DNA from: an uncultured Bacteroidales bacterium
GTDB taxonomy: Bacteria > Bacteroidota > Bacteroidia > Bacteroidales > Paludibacteraceae
Reading direction: 5' to 3'
DNA length: 11,191 bases
NCBI GenBank assembly: GCA_903912795.1
Contig: CAIWIS010000481.1
Coordinates: forward strand, 1 to 11,191
The translations under genes were made by a program, and so were the position numbers. Below, piece by piece: positions 1 to 7,043 of this stretch (the first letter of the stretch is position 1; each line of letters opens with the position of its first letter). Below the pieces are notes generated by a model. That model was not told the DNA's origin and made no database searches. It saw only the letters and a list, made by a program, of their open reading frames with translations.

Positions 1-187
1 TCGAAGAAATTGAAAAATCTGAAATGAATTACTTACTTTTGTGCACCAAAAATGGAACTTTTTTGACGGATATAAAATATTTTTTCTTGATAATCAGAAA
101 TATTCTCTTTAGAAGTGCCCGTAGTGCCTAGAAAAAGTACCGCTAAGATGGGAAGTTGGAATACTCCATTTGTTAAGTTTAAGAAAA
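1..187. other. Left edge and leader region without a convincing gene
   Basis: One + frame is open from base 3 to a TAG at 128-130 (about 42 codons). It runs straight through the promoter-like element and its translation resembles no family I know, so it is probably not the tail of an upstream gene, though this cannot be excluded at the window edge. No RNA gene or strong hairpin was recognised in this stretch. The part after about base 45 is probably the untranslated leader of the next gene. Confidence 0.4.
10..41 (+). promoter_or_regulatory. Bacteroidota-type promoter upstream of the Wzi-family gene
   Basis: A TAnnTTTG-type -7 element (TACTTTTG, 34-41) is preceded by TTG at 10-12, a 21-nt gap that falls in the range known for the TTG/TAnnTTTG promoters of Bacteroidota. 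Transcription would begin a few bases after 41 and give a leader of roughly 140 nt before the ATG at 188. The match is seen in the sequence; its activity is inferred. It is the only good promoter ahead of the four-gene + strand polysaccharide cluster, although that cluster could also be read from genes to the left of the window. Confidence 0.5.
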
Positions 188-1906
188 ATGCGAATAAAAA
201 TTATATTACTGTTTTTATTATATGTTTTAACTGCTTCTGGGCAGGATATTCCTCAACATATATCGTATTACAAAGTATACGATTTTGTGGATGAACTGTC
301 AACTAGTGGATTGATAGAATTGAATTCGGCTGTAAAACCATACAGCAGAAATTTTATTCGGACTAAACTCATCGAAGCCAAAGCACAACAAAACAAATTA
401 AATAAGCGTCAGAAAGCCGAAATTGAATTTTATTTGAATGATTTTTCGCTTGAAAACAACGAATTACCGAAGGCAAATTGGCATCTTTGGAAAAACGAGA
501 AAAGTAAAGCTGCATTATTAGCTCCTGGAATTTTTTATCGCGATTCACTTTTTAAAGCCCGCATTACACCTGCTTTAGGATTAAATTTCATGAATAATGC
601 TGGAGGAACTATTATTCAACGTTGGATAGGTGCCGATTTTCAAGCTTCCATTGGCAAACATTTTTCGGTTTTTGGTAGTTTGCGCGATTTATCAAATAAT
701 GGTGAAAAATTATCAGGATACAATTATTTAAACGATCAACCCGGATATCAATATAAAGAAGCAACCTATGGAGGCGATTTTAGCGATTCGCGAGGTGGCA
801 TAAAAGTTTCAAACAATTGGGGTTCAATCGGTTTTGTAAAGGATAATGTAGTTTGGGGCGACAATTATCATGGCGCCAATATTCTGTCCGGAAGAGCTCC
901 CTCCTACCCTATGATTACGCTGCATTTGCAACCAGCAAAATGGTTCGAAATGAATTATTTTCATGCTTGGCTGGTTTCCAATCAAGTGGATAGCTCCTAT
1001 TATTACCTCGAAAATGACACAAGAATTTGGTATAGGCCAGCAAATAAGTTTATGGCTGCTAATATGTTCACATTTACTCCCATACGCAATTTGAAAATAT
1101 CGGTAGGTAATTCCATTATTTATGCCGAAAAAACAATTCAAGGAGCCTATTTAATACCCATTGCTTTTTACAAATCAATTGACCACACATTAACAAAAGG
1201 TTTAGGCACCGAAAATCAAAACTCGCAGATGTTTATGAACATAAGTTCGCGTAATTTGAAACATACTCACTTATATACTTCGATATTTATTGACGAATTT
1301 AATTTTGCACGTTTGAAACCTTCGAACAAAGAAGCCAATCCAATTTCGATTAAAGCAGGAGCTAAAATTGCTAACTTTCCAATAAAAAACCTTTCAGCAG
1401 AAATTGAATTTACACGAACCAATATATTAAATTTCAAACATTCGATACCCGTTTTATCATATACATCTAACAGTTACAATTTAGGACATTATTTGGGCGA
1501 CAATGCTCAAGAAACTTACATATCGCTTCAATACAAGCCTTTACGAGGGTTAGACTTTAAACTACTCTATATGAATGCACTTCACGGAAATGAATACGAT
1601 TATGTACGTAGAGGCACTTCGAATGGTATTGTGGGCAAAGTAACACATATAATAAGTCAACCTTCGCTGGGTGAAGTAATATGGAAAAACGAAACCATTG
1701 GGCTACATGGCACTTACGAAATAATTAACAATGGCTATGTGTTTTTTAAAGCAGAAAAAAGCAATATCGAAGCATTTGAACCAACAAAAGCTGTTACATT
1801 TGGCGAAAAACGAATGACAACATCACAAACACTTAATTACTTTACACCCTTGTTTTTTCAAGGCAATAAATTAACGCTAAGTGCTGGTTTTAGCTTTGGA
1901 TTCTAA
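188..1906 (+). CDS. Capsule assembly Wzi-family outer-membrane protein
   Basis: The 572-residue product is probably an outer-membrane beta-barrel of the Wzi family (Caps_assemb_Wzi), which in other bacteria helps attach or organise capsular polysaccharide at the cell surface. I chose the ATG at 188. An in-frame TTG at 170 would add six residues (MLSLRK) in front of a clean signal peptide (MRIKIILLFLLYVLTASG, cleavage near residues 18-20, no lipobox Cys). The mature part starts with the helical segment typical of Bacteroidetes members (HISYYKVYDFVDELSTSGLI). It continues with alternating aromatic and glycine-rich strands and ends LTLSAGFSFGF, a C-terminal aromatic residue as expected for a barrel protein. 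The length fits the usual 450-600 residues. It lies 45 bp ahead of a polyprenyl-phosphate sugar transferase on the same strand, which supports a polysaccharide role. The family call is by recognition of overall pattern; the exact polysaccharide is unknown. Confidence 0.85.
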   Translation: MRIKIILLFLLYVLTASGQDIPQHISYYKVYDFVDELSTSGLIELNSAVKPYSRNFIRTKLIEAKAQQNKLNKRQKAEIEFYLNDFSLENNELPKANWHLWKNEKSKAALLAPGIFYRDSLFKARITPALGLNFMNNAGGTIIQRWIGADFQASIGKHFSVFGSLRDLSNNGEKLSGYNYLNDQPGYQYKEATYGGDFSDSRGGIKVSNNWGSIGFVKDNVVWGDNYHGANILSGRAPSYPMITLHLQPAKWFEMNYFHAWLVSNQVDSSYYYLENDTRIWYRPANKFMAANMFTFTPIRNLKISVGNSIIYAEKTIQGAYLIPIAFYKSIDHTLTKGLGTENQNSQMFMNISSRNLKHTHLYTSIFIDEFNFARLKPSNKEANPISIKAGAKIANFPIKNLSAEIEFTRTNILNFKHSIPVLSYTSNSYNLGHYLGDNAQETYISLQYKPLRGLDFKLLYMNALHGNEYDYVRRGTSNGIVGKVTHIISQPSLGEVIWKNETIGLHGTYEIINNGYVFFKAEKSNIEAFEPTKAVTFGEKRMTTSQTLNYFTPLFFQGNKLTLSAGFSFGF

Positions 1907-1951
1907 CACATAATATTCAAATCATTATTTACCAATATACCAATTATTTAG

Positions 1952-2896
1952 ATGAGTTTACTATTTTACATTTCCATTATTATTGTACTCTTTGCCATTC
2001 AGTTGCTCTATTTTAAAATTGCCGACCATTTTAGTATTATTGATAAACCAAACGAACGAAGTTCACATAAAAAAATTACTTTACGTGGAGGTGGAATAAT
2101 TTTCTACTTTGGTGCAATCCTGTTTTTTTTATTAAATGATTTTCAATATCCTTTTTTCGTAGCAGGCCTTACGCTAATTGCAGCAATTAGTTTTGCCGAC
2201 GATATAAGTCCTCTATCATCAAAACTCCGACTACCTATTCATTTTACCGCAATGGCGCTTATGTTTTATGAATGGGGCTTATTTTCGCAGCCTTGGTATT
2301 ATATTGCTATCGGTTTTATATTTTCGGTTGGAATTATAAATGCCTATAATTTTATGGATGGTATAAACGGAATTACAGGCGCTTACAGTATTTCGGTATT
2401 ATTAGCATTGCTTTTTGTGAACTTAAAAATTAATCATTTTATTGACAATGAATTAATTTACTTTTCGTTAATAGCCGTAATGGTTTTTAATTATTTTAAT
2501 TTTCGTAAAAAAGCCCGCTGCTTTGCAGGCGATGTTGGATCAGTAACAATTGCATTCTTGTTGGTTTTTCTACTCGGAAAACTAATAATCCAAACTGGGC
2601 ATTTTTCATATATATTTTTTCTAAGTGTTTATGGTGTTGATTCAGTTTTAACCATTATTCATCGTATCAAGCTGAAAGAGAACATTTTCGAAGCCCACCG
2701 TAAACATGCCTACCAAATTATGGCCAATGAGTTGAAAATTCCACATTTATTTGTATCTTTGTTTTATGGAATATTGCAATTAATAATTTCAACAATAACT
2801 ATTATAAGTCCAATAGCCGCAATAGCTTTAACAATATGGCTAGGAGTGAGTTACATATTTTTTAAACGAAAATATTTTCACTTACATAATTATTAA
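1952..2896 (+). CDS. Undecaprenyl-phosphate sugar-1-phosphate transferase (WecA/MraY superfamily, glycosyltransferase family 4)
   Basis: This 314-residue integral inner-membrane enzyme has about ten hydrophobic segments. It should transfer a sugar-1-phosphate (often GlcNAc-1-P or a related N-acetyl sugar) from a UDP-sugar to undecaprenyl phosphate, the first lipid-linked step of O-antigen or capsule assembly. Superfamily motifs appear in order: DKPNERSSHKK with LRGGG at residues 31-48, the Asp pair D83-D84 in FADDISPLSSKLRL, NAYNFMDGINGITG at 130-143 with D136, FAGDVGS at 191-197 with D194, and the cytoplasmic His loop EAHRKHAYQ at 247-255. All of these acidic and His sites look intact, so the enzyme is probably active. 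The C-terminus ends after a last membrane helix with a short basic tail. It lacks the long extension of some WecA proteins, as is common in Bacteroidetes homologues. It sits between the Wzi-family gene and the sugar-activating fusion gene, with short gaps (45 and 58 bp) consistent with an operon. The sugar substrate cannot be read from the sequence. Confidence 0.9.
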   Translation: MSLLFYISIIIVLFAIQLLYFKIADHFSIIDKPNERSSHKKITLRGGGIIFYFGAILFFLLNDFQYPFFVAGLTLIAAISFADDISPLSSKLRLPIHFTAMALMFYEWGLFSQPWYYIAIGFIFSVGIINAYNFMDGINGITGAYSISVLLALLFVNLKINHFIDNELIYFSLIAVMVFNYFNFRKKARCFAGDVGSVTIAFLLVFLLGKLIIQTGHFSYIFFLSVYGVDSVLTIIHRIKLKENIFEAHRKHAYQIMANELKIPHLFVSLFYGILQLIISTITIISPIAAIALTIWLGVSYIFFKRKYFHLHNY

Positions 2897-2954
2897 TTCA
2901 TTTTTGTATTACAATTATTACTCATTCAATTTTACACCTTTTTCTAAATAATAT

Positions 2955-4088
2955 ATGACTAAAAAAGTTTTTGTAAGTGGTTGTTACGATATGTTGCATA
3001 GTGGGCACGTAGCATTTTTCGAAGAAGCAGCATCCTATGGCGATTTATATGTTGGAATTGGATCGGACAAAACCATAAATGAATTAAAAGCGCGCAAAAC
3101 CATAAATTCGGATGCAGAACGATTGTACATGGTAAAATCATTAAAAACAGTAAAAGATGCATGGATTAATAGTGGAGGCGGTTTGCTTGATTTTTTGAAT
3201 GAATTAAACGAATTAAAACCAGATATTTTCTTTGTTAATGCCGATGGGCATACCGCTGCAAAAGAGGCATTGTGCAAAGAACACCAAATAGAATACATAG
3301 TTAGTAAACGTATTCCGCACGGAAATTTACCAACTCGCTCTACCACTTCGCTTCGAAAGGAATGTTTAATACCTTACCGCATAGATTTAGCTGGAGGTTG
3401 GATTGACCAACCTTATGTAAATAAACTTGCAGCTGGTCCGGTAATAACTATTTGTATTGAACCTGATTATGAGTTTAACGATCGTAGTGGCATGTCAACA
3501 AGTAGTCGCAAAAAAGCCATTGAACTTTGGCAAACCGACATTCCCGATGGCGATCGCGAAAAGCTTGCCAAAACTCTTTTTTGCTTCGAAAATCCTCCTG
3601 GCACAAAGTATATAAGTGGTTCGCAGGATTCACTTGGTATAGTTATGCCCGGATTGAATTATTTGCATTATAACAATGATTACTGGCCTGAAAAAATTGA
3701 AAGTTGTATTGACAATGAGTATCTTGCATGGATTGAACAACATATATGGATGGTTCCACTTTATCCCCGTGCTGCATCGTACGATGTACTGGCAAACACA
3801 TCTATTGATAAAATTGGTGCCGAATTATTGAGCGAGGCAGCTAATAAATGTTGGAATGCAATACTATCAAAAGACGCTGTCAAAACAGGAAAAGCAATTA
3901 CCGAAAGCTTTGAAGCCCAAATTCGAATGTTTCCAAACATGGTTAACGAGGACATTATGGAGCAAATTAATTTGAATAAAAATGAGGCATTAGGTTGGAA
4001 AGTGAGTGGCGCTGGTGGAGGTGGATATTTAATCTTTTTCAGCAAAACACCTGTAAAAAATGCTATTCAAATAAGGATAAGAAGGTGA
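2955..4088 (+). CDS. Bifunctional nucleotidyltransferase-GHMP kinase fusion, probably for NDP-sugar synthesis
   Basis: The 377-residue protein carries two domains. Residues 1-136 form a cytidylyltransferase-like Rossmann domain. It has VSGCYDMLHSGH with the HxGH nucleotide-binding motif at 15-18, GIGSDKTI at 35-41, and the RSTTSLR signature at 128-134, comparable to the (R)xxxSTT motif of TagD/HldE-type transferases. Residues 137-377 look like a compact GHMP sugar kinase. Motif 1 is PYRIDLAGGWID at 140-151, a divergent phosphate loop is GMSTSSRKKA at 179-188, SGSQDSLG with MPGLN (221-235) resembles the heptose-kinase HddA QDQ/GGxN region, and motif 3 is KVSGAGGGG at 349-357. The kinase part is about 240 residues against about 300 or more in typical GHMP kinases. 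From family knowledge, kinase plus nucleotidyltransferase would turn a sugar into sugar-1-phosphate and then NDP-sugar. The sugar and the nucleotide are unknown, and either domain might be inactive. The ORF ends five bases before a tandem-repeat tract, but the IRIRR tail after motif 3 looks like a natural end. Confidence 0.8.
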   Translation: MTKKVFVSGCYDMLHSGHVAFFEEAASYGDLYVGIGSDKTINELKARKTINSDAERLYMVKSLKTVKDAWINSGGGLLDFLNELNELKPDIFFVNADGHTAAKEALCKEHQIEYIVSKRIPHGNLPTRSTTSLRKECLIPYRIDLAGGWIDQPYVNKLAAGPVITICIEPDYEFNDRSGMSTSSRKKAIELWQTDIPDGDREKLAKTLFCFENPPGTKYISGSQDSLGIVMPGLNYLHYNNDYWPEKIESCIDNEYLAWIEQHIWMVPLYPRAASYDVLANTSIDKIGAELLSEAANKCWNAILSKDAVKTGKAITESFEAQIRMFPNMVNEDIMEQINLNKNEALGWKVSGAGGGGYLIFFSKTPVKNAIQIRIRR

Positions 4089-4093
4089 TAATC

Positions 4094-4129
4094 CCGATAC
4101 ATTTCCGATACATTTCCGATACATCGGAA
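4094..4129. repeat. 11-bp tandem repeat ending in a palindrome
   Basis: The unit CCGATACATTT occurs at 4094-4104 and 4105-4115, and a third copy, CCGATACAT, starts at 4116. The third copy runs into CGGAA, creating a perfect palindrome TTCCGAT-AC-ATCGGAA at 4114-4129 (7-bp arms). No T-tract follows, so it is not a standard intrinsic terminator. The tract begins five bases after the stop of the fusion gene and is richer in C and G than its surroundings. It may be a REP-like or small mobile-repeat relic, a protein-binding site or a slippage product; the sequence alone does not decide. Confidence 0.8.
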
Positions 4130-4155
4130 CTAGCTGGAACTGGTAGGGACAAGTT
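4126..4155. repeat. Degenerate 10-bp tandem repeat
   Basis: Directly joined to the palindrome are three decamers: GGAACTAGCT (4126-4135), GGAACTGGTA (4136-4145) and GGGACAAGTT (4146-4155). The first two share their first six bases and the third is degenerate. Together with the 11-bp repeat they make a compound repeat tract of about 60 bp in a 102-bp intergenic gap. No coding sense is apparent. The pattern is directly visible; any function is unknown. Confidence 0.6.
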
Positions 4156-4190
4156 GTGATGAGAAAATTGAAAACTGAAAAATATATTTG

Positions 4191-4607
4191 ATGAGAATAA
4201 TTGATAATGAATTGCTTGACAAGCTAAGTGAGCAAGCAAAAAGTAACGAACGACTTCGAAAAAACTACAATTTACACCGATCTTTAAATGATAATGTACA
4301 ACGATTATTAAATGCACTTGAACCTAGAACCGAATTGCCAATACATAGGCATTTGCATACCGACGAAACATATATGCTCTTTAGAGGAAGCTTAAACGTG
4401 TTGTTGTATAACGATAAGAAAGTGTTGATACAAAAAACATTACTTGATCCGAAAATAGGAAAACATGGTATGTCGATACCTGCAGGACAATGGCATACAG
4501 TTGAAGTACTTGAGAGTGGAACAGTTATTTTTGAAATTAAGCAGGGTCCTTATGCGCCACTCGAAGCAAAAGACATTATGCATATTGAAAAAGAAAAGCT
4601 TAAATAA
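4191..4607 (+). CDS. wbuC: WbuC-family cupin-fold metalloprotein
   Basis: This is a 138-residue small single-domain cupin. Cupin motif 1 is a textbook match: H52-R-H54-x4-E59-x6-G66 in HRHLHTDETYMLFRG. Motif 2 is PAGQWH with H102 as the fourth metal ligand. The N-terminal stretch RIIDNELLDKLSEQAK and the segment RKNYNLHRSLNDNVQRLLNALEP are characteristic of the WbuC family. Those genes sit at the ends of O-antigen loci, and their precise reaction is not established to my knowledge. The start is the ATG at 4191, because the in-frame TTG three bases upstream adds nothing. It follows the fusion gene on the same strand after the repeat tract. Its last 8 bases overlap the 3' end of the convergent HsdR_N-like gene. 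Family assignment is firm and the function is inferred from context. Confidence 0.88.
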   Translation: MRIIDNELLDKLSEQAKSNERLRKNYNLHRSLNDNVQRLLNALEPRTELPIHRHLHTDETYMLFRGSLNVLLYNDKKVLIQKTLLDPKIGKHGMSIPAGQWHTVEVLESGTVIFEIKQGPYAPLEAKDIMHIEKEKLK

Positions 4608-5052
4608 TGGAATTGTACGAAGGTATTGTTGGCAAAAAATTATAACGACAATTTTCAGTATCAACCATACATGAATAATGATCCAATCCATTGCTAATTA
4701 TCAAATAGTTAACTTTAAGTTTGGAATTATAAATTGCGGCTTGATCAAAAGTTTCCTGTATAAGCGAAACTTGTGGCGCTTTAAATTCGATAATCATAAT
4801 AGGTTCAAAATTGGAATTATACACAATGGCATCGCATCGTTTTCGCATACCATTTACTTCAATCAATTTTTCGACAGCAATAAATGACGTGGGATAATTC
4901 TTTTCTTCTATCAAAAAACGAATGAAATTCTGTCGAACCCATTCTTCTGGAGTTAATGTTACAAACTTTTTTCGTTGATTGTCAAAAATAAATTGTTTGT
5001 TATTTTGAATTTTTATACGAAAACTATAGTTTGGAAGATTTAATTGCAACAT
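4600..5052 (-). CDS. Stand-alone HsdR N-terminal-like (PD-(D/E)xK) protein
   Basis: The 150-residue protein resembles the N-terminal nuclease-fold module of type I restriction HsdR subunits (HSDR_N_2 type), without the helicase motor domains. Likely active-site residues are present: E61 in VEKLIEVNG, D74 in RKRCDAIVY, and E89-x-K91 in IIEFKAP, followed by Q104 in the DQAAIYN helix. The segment TPEEWVRQNFIRFLIEEKNYP (residues 34-54) is the typical lead-in of the family. No hsdM or hsdS gene is nearby, so this is not a restriction system. Such short proteins are familiar in Bacteroidetes and are often next to holA, as here; I state that from memory. The gene is divergent from amn, with 84 bp between their starts, and its stop overlaps the end of wbuC. 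Whether it cuts DNA and what it recognises is unknown. Confidence 0.85.
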   Translation of the reverse strand: MLQLNLPNYSFRIKIQNNKQFIFDNQRKKFVTLTPEEWVRQNFIRFLIEEKNYPTSFIAVEKLIEVNGMRKRCDAIVYNSNFEPIMIIEFKAPQVSLIQETFDQAAIYNSKLKVNYLIISNGLDHYSCMVDTENCRYNFLPTIPSYNSII

Positions 5053-5059
5053 TTTTTAT

Positions 5060-5067
5060 TACTTTTG
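5060..5067 (+). promoter_or_regulatory. Candidate -7 element for the amn-holA unit
   Basis: TACTTTTG matches TAnnTTTG exactly and lies in the 84-bp gap between the divergent HsdR_N-like and amn genes. The upstream half is weak. TTTG at 5030-5033 is 26 nt away and TTG at 5044-5046 is only 13 nt away, both outside the usual spacing. If used, it would give a leader of about 65 nt for amn. I saw no equally good element for the - strand gene. Confidence 0.4.
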
Positions 5068-5136
5068 CCTAATGGTTATCATTAATCAGAATTAATTGCT
5101 AAGATAATTTATTTTCTTTATATCCCCAAAAAAAAC

Positions 5137-5910
5137 ATGAAGACAAAGCGCGACATCGTAGAAAATTGGTTACCACGCTACACGAAAAGACCACTCAACG
5201 AATTTACTGAATACATATTACTTACAAATTTCAATAATTATGTTGAACTGTTTGCCGAATGGAACAATGTACCTGTACTTGGTAGAGATGGCAATATGAT
5301 AAATGCTTCGGCCAATGGCATTACAATCATAAATTTTGGTATGGGAAGTCCCAATGCAGCCATAATTATGGATATTTTATCGGCAATAGAGCCTAAAGCT
5401 GTTCTTTTTTTAGGAAAATGTGGTGGTTTACGCGATAAAAATAAAATTGGCGATTACATACTCCCAAGTGCGGCTATCAGGGGCGAAGGAACATCGAATG
5501 ACTATTTTCCTATTGAAATTCCCGCATTACCAGCTTTTAGTTTGCAGCGCGCTGTATCGTCGAACATTCGCGACTTTGGCAAAGACTATTGGACAGGCAC
5601 AGTGTACACAACCAATAGAAGAGTGTGGGAGCACGATGAAAAATTCAAAGATTATTTGCGTGCAACAAGGGCAATGGGCATTGATATGGAAACAGCAACT
5701 CTACTTTCGGTAGGATTTTACAATAGCATTCCTATTGGTGCTCTACTGTTAATTTCGGATATGCCACTTTTGGCCGATGGTATAAAAACCTCCGAAAGCG
5801 ATAAAAAAGTTACTGCAAACTTTGTTGAGGAACATATTCGTATTGGCGTAAAAGCACTTACATCGCTTATGAACAATAGTAAAACAATTAAGCATTTAAG
5901 GTTTGAATAA
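5137..5910 (+). CDS. amn: AMP nucleosidase, short Bacteroidetes type
   Basis: The 257-residue cytoplasmic enzyme of the PNP/UDP phosphorylase superfamily is predicted to hydrolyse AMP to adenine and ribose 5-phosphate, a purine-balancing reaction. The phosphorylase fold is visible: FGMGSPNAA at 67-75 (phosphate-binding loop), FLGKCGGLRD at 91-100, the ribose-binding MGIDMETATLL at 180-190 with M184-E185, and LISDMPL at 205-211 with D208 as the likely catalytic acid. It is about half the length of E. coli Amn because it lacks the N-terminal regulatory domain, which is usual for Bacteroidetes proteins annotated this way. A related nucleoside phosphorylase activity cannot be excluded from sequence alone. 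Its TAA overlaps the holA ATG by one base, so the two genes are probably translationally coupled. Confidence 0.88.
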   Translation: MKTKRDIVENWLPRYTKRPLNEFTEYILLTNFNNYVELFAEWNNVPVLGRDGNMINASANGITIINFGMGSPNAAIIMDILSAIEPKAVLFLGKCGGLRDKNKIGDYILPSAAIRGEGTSNDYFPIEIPALPAFSLQRAVSSNIRDFGKDYWTGTVYTTNRRVWEHDEKFKDYLRATRAMGIDMETATLLSVGFYNSIPIGALLLISDMPLLADGIKTSESDKKVTANFVEEHIRIGVKALTSLMNNSKTIKHLRFE

Positions 5911-6926
5911 TGGCCAAACAAGGAGTATCTTACGACCAGGTAATGAGCGACTTACGCCGTAGCGCTTACAAACCAATTTATTTACTTATGGGCGAAGAAG
6001 CCTATTATATCGACAAAATTTCGGACTTCATACAAGCCAATGTACTAGACGAAAACCAACGAGAATTTGACCTGACAGTGGTTTATGGCAAGGATACTGA
6101 TATGGTAAACATTGTAAATGCAGCCAAACGCTATCCTATGATGTCGCCTTATCAAGTGGTTATTGTTAAGGAAGCACAGCTAATTAAAAACTGGGAATCG
6201 TTACAATTCTACATCAACAATCCATTGAAATCTACAATCTTAGTTTTCGATTACAAATATGGAACACCTGATAAACGTAAAAAATGGGTGCAAGATATTT
6301 CGAAAATAGGTGTTGTATTTGAGTCGGACAAATTACGCGATTACGAAATGAGTGCTTGGATAAACTCTTACGCACGAAGTAAAAACGTAACAATTGATGA
6401 AAAAACAATTGGAATGTTGACAGAATTTTTAGGCACTGATTTGAGTAAAGTTGCCAACGAACTGGATAAGCTACTGCTAACTATGCCAGCAAATTCAAAC
6501 CGTATAACACCCGAACATGTCGAAAAAAATATTGGAATAAGTAAAGATTTCAACGTGTTTGAATTGCAAGCCGCTTTAATTGAGAAAAAAACTCTAAAGG
6601 CCAATCGCATTATTCGCTATTTTGCTGATAATAAAAAGAATAATCCAATGGTTATGGTATTGCCCCAACTATTTAATTTATTCTCGAACCTTATGATTTA
6701 TCATTATTTGTCCGATAAAAGTCAAGGCTCTGTGGCTTCGGAACTAAAAATAAATCCATATTTTGTAAAGCAATACGAACAAGCAGCCAAAAATTATGGC
6801 GCCTGGAAAACCATGAATATCATTAGCTGGATACGCGAAACCGATGCTCGTGGAAAAGGAGTTGAAAGTAATGCTGTAAATGAAGTTGATCTTATGAAAG
6901 AATTGATTTTCAAAATATTACATTAA
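5910..6926 (+). CDS. holA: DNA polymerase III delta subunit
   Basis: The 338-residue delta subunit of the clamp loader opens the beta sliding clamp and works with delta prime and the tau/gamma subunits at the replication fork. The N-terminal start PIYLLMGEEAYYIDKISDFI (residues 23-42) is the family hallmark. It is followed by the pseudo-ATPase region (VNAAKRYPMMSPYQVVIVKEA, then LKSTILVFDYKYGTPDKRKKW) and the conserved middle segment MLTEFLGTDLSKVANELDKL. The C-terminal collar domain contains FNVFELQAALIEKK and the helix PQLFNLFSNLMIYHYL. Length is normal and there are no internal stops. It overlaps amn by one base (TAATG). A terminator hairpin lies about 80 bp past its stop, so it is probably the last gene of its transcript. 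Confidence 0.92.
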   Translation: MAKQGVSYDQVMSDLRRSAYKPIYLLMGEEAYYIDKISDFIQANVLDENQREFDLTVVYGKDTDMVNIVNAAKRYPMMSPYQVVIVKEAQLIKNWESLQFYINNPLKSTILVFDYKYGTPDKRKKWVQDISKIGVVFESDKLRDYEMSAWINSYARSKNVTIDEKTIGMLTEFLGTDLSKVANELDKLLLTMPANSNRITPEHVEKNIGISKDFNVFELQAALIEKKTLKANRIIRYFADNKKNNPMVMVLPQLFNLFSNLMIYHYLSDKSQGSVASELKINPYFVKQYEQAAKNYGAWKTMNIISWIRETDARGKGVESNAVNEVDLMKELIFKILH

Positions 6927-7007
6927 ACAATTGCAAATAAAACACTAAATGTAAATGTTTTTATAATTGAATAATATCATCTAATTAATTAAATTCATTT
7001 TATGTCG

Positions 7008-7043
7008 AAAATAATACTACAATTTGTAGTATTATTTTTTTTT
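7008..7043 (+). terminator. Intrinsic terminator after holA
   Basis: A perfect 14-bp stem (7008-7021 with 7025-7038) closes a three-base loop (ATT) and leads directly into a T-tract running to 7043. The stem is AT-rich, but its length and the T-tract make a convincing + strand terminator about 80 bp after holA. On the opposite strand only a short T-run follows the hairpin, so it is mainly directional. Confidence 0.85.

Noticed and set aside
115..187. A start codon for the Wzi-family gene further upstream (GTG 115, ATG 148)
   Set aside because: Both are in other reading frames than the gene. The ATG at 188 gives a proper signal peptide.
824..1141. - strand frame of 105 codons inside the Wzi-family gene
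   Set aside because: It lies entirely antisense to a well-supported gene and its translation resembles no protein family.
4114..4129. Palindrome as an intrinsic terminator of the fusion gene
   Set aside because: The stem is short with a two-base centre and no T-tract follows on either strand.
4094..4155. CRISPR array at the tandem repeats
   Set aside because: The units are only 10-11 bp and directly adjacent, with no spacers and no cas genes nearby.
4183..4190. TATATTTG just before the wbuC ATG as a promoter -7 element
   Set aside because: It matches TAnnTTTG but abuts the start codon and has no TTG at the right distance upstream (12 or 26 nt), so it would need a leaderless transcript. Probably chance in AT-rich DNA.
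4465..4887. + strand frames overlapping the wbuC end and the HsdR_N-like gene
   Set aside because: They are shadows of the two supported genes. The - strand frame has clear family motifs, while these do not.
4600..5052. A type I restriction-modification or other defence system
   Set aside because: Only the small nuclease-fold module is present. There are no methylase, specificity, helicase or other defence genes in the window, and the neighbours are housekeeping genes.
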